From Myxococcales bacterium (GTDB lineage Bacteria > Myxococcota_A > Polyangia > Polyangiales > Polyangiaceae), in the NCBI GenBank assembly GCA_004193285.1, contig SECP01000041.1, positions 1 through 64,000 of the forward strand: a stretch of DNA of 64,000 nt. Reading direction: 5' to 3'. The notes under the pieces are model-generated. The model searched no databases, was not told where the DNA came from, and saw nothing but the letters and a program-made list of their open reading frames with translations. This document shows positions 60,432-64,000 of this stretch, piece by piece. Positions within the stretch are counted from its first letter, which is position 1. The number at the start of each line of letters is the position of its first letter. Both the position numbers and the translations under genes were made by a program.

Positions 60432-60740
60432 ATGAAGCACACGGTGTCCCACGATCTCGGGCAAGAGCGCGCGAAGAAGGTGACTGAGTCCGCGCTCAGC
60501 ACGTATTCGGAGAAGTTCGCCAAGTACAGTCCGAAGACGACTTGGACGACCCCGACGCGCGCGCAGATCTCGTTCAGCGTGAAGGGCATGAGCTTGAACG
60601 GCTCTGTCGAGGTGAAAGACAAGAGCATCGACTTGGACCTGGACGTCCCGTTCCTGCTGAAGCCGTTTCAGGGCCAAGCCCTCTCGGTCATCGAAGGCGA
60701 GATCAAAGAGTGGCTCGCCAAAGAGAAGGCGAACGGCTGA
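60432..60740 (+). CDS. Polyhydroxyalkanoic acid system-type small protein
   Basis: 102 aa. The sequence KHTVSHDLGQERAKKVTESAL, the central ISFSVKGMSLNGSVEVKDKSIDLDLDVPFLLKPF and IEGEIKEWLA match the PHA_gran_rgn family linked to PHA granules, although family members also occur without PHA genes. ATG start 15 bases after the membrane protein stop. No PHA synthase lies in the window. Ends 1 base from the convergent amidase stop. Confidence 0.7.
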   Translation: MKHTVSHDLGQERAKKVTESALSTYSEKFAKYSPKTTWTTPTRAQISFSVKGMSLNGSVEVKDKSIDLDLDVPFLLKPFQGQALSVIEGEIKEWLAKEKANG

Positions 60741-60741
60741 G

Positions 60742-62634
60742 CTAATCCAGCAGGTCCACGGCGGCCTCGCAGGGTACGGCGCTCGCTGCGCCGACGCGCT
60801 CGAGCGCCGCTGCGGCCTGGAGCACGCACGCTTCGTCCCAAGCGTCGCCGATGAGCTGCAGCCCGACCGGCATTCCGTTGCTATCGCTGCCCACGGGGGC
60901 GGACACCGCCGGCAGCCCGGTCAAGTTCGCCAAGAAGGCGTAGCGGCACATGCCGTCCAAGAGCGGGGGATCGAGGAAGCCGCCGCGGAGCTCCGCATCC
61001 GAGATCTGCGGCGCAGGGAGCGCGGTGCTGGGCAGCGCCAGCAGGTCCACCTCGCGCAGTGCTGCTGCCACGTCCCGGCGCAAGCCTTGGCGCAAGCGCT
61101 GGCCATCCACGTAGTCGTCGGGACGGAACGTCTCCATACCGCTGAGCACCAGCTGCACGTCGAGCCCCATCGCGCTCAGGTGTCGTGCGCTCAGCTCCTT
61201 CATGGCTGCGAAGGCTTCGATACCGAGCGTCAGGTAGCCGATGGCGGCGGCGTGGGGAGCGCTCGGGATGCGCACCGGCACGAGCGTCGCGCCCGCCTGC
61301 TCCAAGGCCGCGAGCGCCGTCCGGCACACGCGCGCGAGCTCTGAGCTTGCCGCCGCCCACTCGGCCTCGTCGATGCCAATCCGCAAGCCGCGCACGCCGC
61401 GGAGGCGCGCCTGCAGCAGCTCGCCTGGACCGAGCGGAGGAGCCATGGCCGAGATCGGATCGTCCGGGTGAGCGCCACTGGCGGCTTCCACGAAGCTCGC
61501 GAGCTCCGCGGTGCTGGTGGACAGCGGACCGATGTGCACCACGCTCGTCGCGCCGGGGCCGCCCATCGCGACGTCGAAGCCCATCCCCACGGCGGGAATG
61601 CGGCCGAACGTCGGCTTGAGACCGAAGACGCCGCACAAGCTCGCGGGGATTCGGATCGAGCCGCCACCGTCGCAGCCGAGCGATACGGGGGTGATGCCGG
61701 TCGCGACCGCGACTGCGCTGCCCGTCGAGCTACCGCCGGCGAGGCGGCTGCGATCATGAGGGTTACGCGGCATGCGCCGGTGATGATTGCTCCCGAGCGG
61801 TGAGAGCCCGAGCTCGGTCATCGCGGTTTGCCCGAGCACGATGGCGCCCGCCTCGCGAAGCCGCGCCACCACCGGCGCGTCCACCGTGCTCGGGTCATGC
61901 GGCACGAAGCTGGTCCCGAGCCGCGCTCGGAAGCCGCGCTGATGCACTTCTTCTTTGATCGCGATTGGCACGCCGTCCAGCGCTCCGAGCGGGGTGCCGG
62001 CGCGCCAGCGCTCAGCGCTCTGCCGGGCGGCGGTGAGCGCGCTCTCGTCGTCGTAGCCCGTGAGCGGGCCGAGCGTCGGCGATTGGTTGGCGAGCTGCCG
62101 AGCCGCGGCAAGAGCACGGCGAGCCACGCTCAGTGGGTCGTGCGACCCGGCGCGGTAGGCGGCGAGCAGCGCGGCCGCAGAGCGCGGCAAGCCCAGGTGA
62201 GAAGGCTCGGAGAGTTGCTCGCTCGCTCGGCCGTGGTCCGGCCTGGCGCGGACGGGCGCGGCGGTGAGAGGAAGACCCGCGCGCGCCGATGCGGGCAGGG
62301 CCCGTACGCGATCGATCCCCAAATCGGCACGTAAGAGTTGCGTGAGCGGCCCGCGCGCCGGGGTATGGCGTACCGCGGTGACGAGCGCGCCGAGCGCGCG
62401 GCCAGAAATCCGTCCTTTGGGCAGCTTCAGCTGGTCGATGAGTGCCAATGCCCGGCGGTTTGTGGCCAGCTTTTGGCCGGCTGTAAAGGGCAATCGCGCG
62501 AGGGGCGCGGCCCGCGGAAACGCTAAGGAAATGCGGAGTGCGCTGCAGTCCGCATGGAATAGGAGGCACCCGTTGCAACCCGAGACGCCCTTCGTTAGAA
62601 GTCCCAACGTGTCGAACTCTGCGAAATACAACAT
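60742..62634 (-). CDS. Amidase (amidase signature family)
   Basis: About 630 aa. Catalytic Ser-Ser-Lys set: PIAIKEEV (Lys near residue 223), GGSSTGSAVAVA (Ser), and GCDGGGSIRIPASLCGVFGLKPT with the nucleophile Ser. Hydrolyses an amide; substrate unknown. The N-terminal 130 residues are an extension before the core. Start uncertain: the open frame runs over the divergent glycogen phosphorylase start; ATG 62634 reported, TTG 62607 would avoid the overlap. If it releases ammonia it would fit the nitrogen theme of the window, but this is inference. Confidence 0.8.
   Translation of the reverse strand: MLYFAEFDTLGLLTKGVSGCNGCLLFHADCSALRISLAFPRAAPLARLPFTAGQKLATNRRALALIDQLKLPKGRISGRALGALVTAVRHTPARGPLTQLLRADLGIDRVRALPASARAGLPLTAAPVRARPDHGRASEQLSEPSHLGLPRSAAALLAAYRAGSHDPLSVARRALAAARQLANQSPTLGPLTGYDDESALTAARQSAERWRAGTPLGALDGVPIAIKEEVHQRGFRARLGTSFVPHDPSTVDAPVVARLREAGAIVLGQTAMTELGLSPLGSNHHRRMPRNPHDRSRLAGGSSTGSAVAVATGITPVSLGCDGGGSIRIPASLCGVFGLKPTFGRIPAVGMGFDVAMGGPGATSVVHIGPLSTSTAELASFVEAASGAHPDDPISAMAPPLGPGELLQARLRGVRGLRIGIDEAEWAAASSELARVCRTALAALEQAGATLVPVRIPSAPHAAAIGYLTLGIEAFAAMKELSARHLSAMGLDVQLVLSGMETFRPDDYVDGQRLRQGLRRDVAAALREVDLLALPSTALPAPQISDAELRGGFLDPPLLDGMCRYAFLANLTGLPAVSAPVGSDSNGMPVGLQLIGDAWDEACVLQAAAALERVGAASAVPCEAAVDLLD
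62573..62600 (+). promoter_or_regulatory. Putative glycogen phosphorylase promoter
   Basis: TTGCAA (62573-62578), 16-base spacer, TTAGAA (62595-62600). The expected start of transcription is about 62607, 2 bases before the GTG, so the message is probably nearly leaderless. Lies within the ambiguous 5' end of the divergent amidase gene. Confidence 0.5.
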
Positions 62635-64000
62635 CCCCGTCGATGAGTTGCAGCTGGACTCCGAGGCGCTGAAAGAAGCGTTCGTCAACCACGTTCAGCA
62701 CACGCAGGGTAAGCACCCGAGCGCGGCAACGCGGCTCGACCACTTCATCAGCGCTGCTCGCACCGCGCGCGATCGGATGTTCGACCGCTGGACGCGCACT
62801 TGGTCGCGTCGCGAGCGCCAGCAGCCCAAGATCGTGAACTACCTCTCTATGGAGTTCCTCATCGGCCGTCTGCTGGAAGACGGCCTCGTGAACCTCGGCG
62901 TGCTGGAGGAGATGCGCACGGGGATGGCCAGCCTGGGTATCGACCTGAACCAGGTGCTGGAGCAGGAGCCGGACGCAGGGCTCGGTAACGGCGGCCTGGG
63001 GCGCCTCGCGGCGTGCTTCTTGGACTCCATGGCCACGCTGGGCATCGCCGGCATGGGCTACGGCCTGCGCTACGACTACGGCATCTTCCGTCAAGACATC
63101 GTGGGCGGGCTGCAGCAAGAGTCGCCGGACCAGTGGCTGCGTTTCGGTAACCCCTGGGAGATCGCCCGGCCCGAGCGCACCTACGCGGTTCGCTTCGGCG
63201 GCCGCGTCATTCAGTACACGGGCAGCACCGGCCGCCTCGTGCACGAGTGGGTGGACACGGACAACGTCAACGCGATGGCGTACGACATCCCGATCCCCGG
63301 TTACAAAAACAACGTGGTCAACACGTTGCGCTTGTGGTCGGCCAAGGCAACGAACGACTTCGATATTTCGTACTTCAACCGCGGGGACTACCTCAAGGCA
63401 GTCGCGGAGAAGAGCGCTACCGAGAACATCACGCGGGTGCTCTACCCGAACGATCAGCAGCCGGCAGGCAAGGAGCTGCGCCTCAAGCAGGAGTACTTCC
63501 TCGTCTCCGCCACCCTGCAAGACGTGATCACGCGGCACCTGCGTTACCACTCGGATCTGTACAACCTGCACGAGCAGGCCATCTTCCAGATGAACGACAC
63601 GCACCCGGCGCTGGCGGTCGCGGAGCTGATGCGCGTTTTGATGGATGTCCACGCCATGCCGTGGGACCACGCATTTTCGCTCACCAAGCGCTGCTGCGCC
63701 TACACGAACCACACCATCTTGCCGGAGGCGCTCGAGCGCTGGCCGGTGTGGCTCATGGAGCGCGTGCTGCCCCGCCACCTGCAGATCATCTACGAGATCA
63801 ACGCTCAGCACCTCGCCGAGGTGAGGAAGGCCTTCCCGGGGGACGAGGAGCGCATTCGTCGCATGTCGCTCGTGGAGGAGGGCGCGGAGAAGCGCGTCAA
63901 CATGGCGAACCTGGCCATCGTCGGCGGCAGCAAGGTGAACGGCGTCTCCGCTCTGCACTCGCAGCTCCTCAAGCAGTTCTTGTTCTCGGACTTCTGCGAC
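62609..64000 (+). CDS. glgP: Glycogen/starch/alpha-glucan phosphorylase, 5' part (cut by window end)
   Basis: 464 codons visible, with no stop before the window end. GTG start 62609, chosen by frame and homology: the chain begins MSNSAKYNIPVDELQLD, followed by IVNYLSMEFLIGRLLED, GLGNGGLGRLAACFLDSMATLG near 125-147, LRYDYGIFRQ, and QMNDTHPALAVAEL. It matches the N-terminal half of GlgP, which degrades glycogen to glucose-1-phosphate using PLP (the PLP Lys lies beyond the window). Divergent from the amidase. Confidence 0.93.
   Translation, partial: MSNSAKYNIPVDELQLDSEALKEAFVNHVQHTQGKHPSAATRLDHFISAARTARDRMFDRWTRTWSRRERQQPKIVNYLSMEFLIGRLLEDGLVNLGVLEEMRTGMASLGIDLNQVLEQEPDAGLGNGGLGRLAACFLDSMATLGIAGMGYGLRYDYGIFRQDIVGGLQQESPDQWLRFGNPWEIARPERTYAVRFGGRVIQYTGSTGRLVHEWVDTDNVNAMAYDIPIPGYKNNVVNTLRLWSAKATNDFDISYFNRGDYLKAVAEKSATENITRVLYPNDQQPAGKELRLKQEYFLVSATLQDVITRHLRYHSDLYNLHEQAIFQMNDTHPALAVAELMRVLMDVHAMPWDHAFSLTKRCCAYTNHTILPEALERWPVWLMERVLPRHLQIIYEINAQHLAEVRKAFPGDEERIRRMSLVEEGAEKRVNMANLAIVGGSKVNGVSALHSQLLKQFLFSDFCD

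Noticed and set aside
62012..63958. 648-codon minus-strand frame opposite glycogen phosphorylase
   Set aside because: The plus strand carries clear GlgP sequence, open to the window end.
1..64000. CRISPR array, prophage or integrated plasmid
   Set aside because: No regularly spaced repeats, phage structural genes, integrase or replication genes were seen.

Overview
The window is high-G+C DNA that reads as a large-genome member of the Myxococcota, most likely Polyangia (Sorangium or Labilithrix-like). The evidence is indirect: several Ser/Thr kinases, many lipoproteins with Gly/Ser/Ala-rich linkers, an FHA-GGDEF protein, a sigma54 activator, PilT, an HNH nuclease with a DUF222-like N-terminus, and frequent GTG/TTG starts. 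No species can be named from sequence alone. The first 68 bases are an exact inverted copy of bases 140-207, so the left edge may be an assembly fold-back.

Layout. 1-9.7 kb: L,D-transpeptidase, PilT with an extra N-terminal domain, ruvB plus an esterase, a class III cyclase with START-like and zinc-ribbon parts, a membrane protein, tRNA-Thr(CGU) and a PDZ lipoprotein. 9.8-16.0 kb: metK with a lysine-rich tail, then a leftward run of marR plus an alpha/beta hydrolase with clear operator palindromes, FHA-GGDEF, glnA and glnB. 16.4-22.9 kb: a translationally coupled signalling operon (Ser/Thr kinase, GNAT, histidine kinase, degenerate histidine kinase). 22.9-27.7 kb: a leftward operon of a haem-motif lipoprotein, outer-membrane-like protein, ECF-type sigma factor, FecR-like protein and Cys-rich lipoprotein, divergent from a dihaem lipoprotein.

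27.8-36.5 kb is the most notable part. A sigma54 activator with a GAF domain is followed by a -24/-12 promoter and then a complete Nit1C cluster (MSMEG_0572/Sll0783 protein, nitrilase, radical SAM, GNAT, PurM/AIRS-like protein, glycosyltransferase, and the MSMEG_0570 protein fused to the MSMEG_0569 flavoprotein). Its product is not settled; related clusters are tied to nitrogen starvation and cyanide use. An eight-haem cytochrome c lipoprotein follows.

38.3-43.8 kb is a five-gene peptide/nickel-type ABC importer. 43.8-54.6 kb holds a Gly-rich lipoprotein, a DUF4287-AHSA1 protein with a histone-H1-like tail, an acyl-CoA dehydrogenase divergent from a Rieske oxygenase, DUF420, PEGA-like, DUF1349 and DUF4112 proteins, dtd, a second Ser/Thr kinase and a 2Fe-2S ferredoxin. 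55-57 kb carries an HNH nuclease gene and a decayed IS481-type transposase. 57-64 kb has an EEP phosphodiesterase, ROK glucokinase, quinone reductase, a membrane protein, a PHA-granule-type small protein, an amidase and the 5' part of glycogen phosphorylase, cut by the window end.

Functional threads: nitrogen (glnB, glnA, sigma54 activator, Nit1C), carbon storage (glucokinase, glycogen phosphorylase, PHA-type protein), and envelope signalling.
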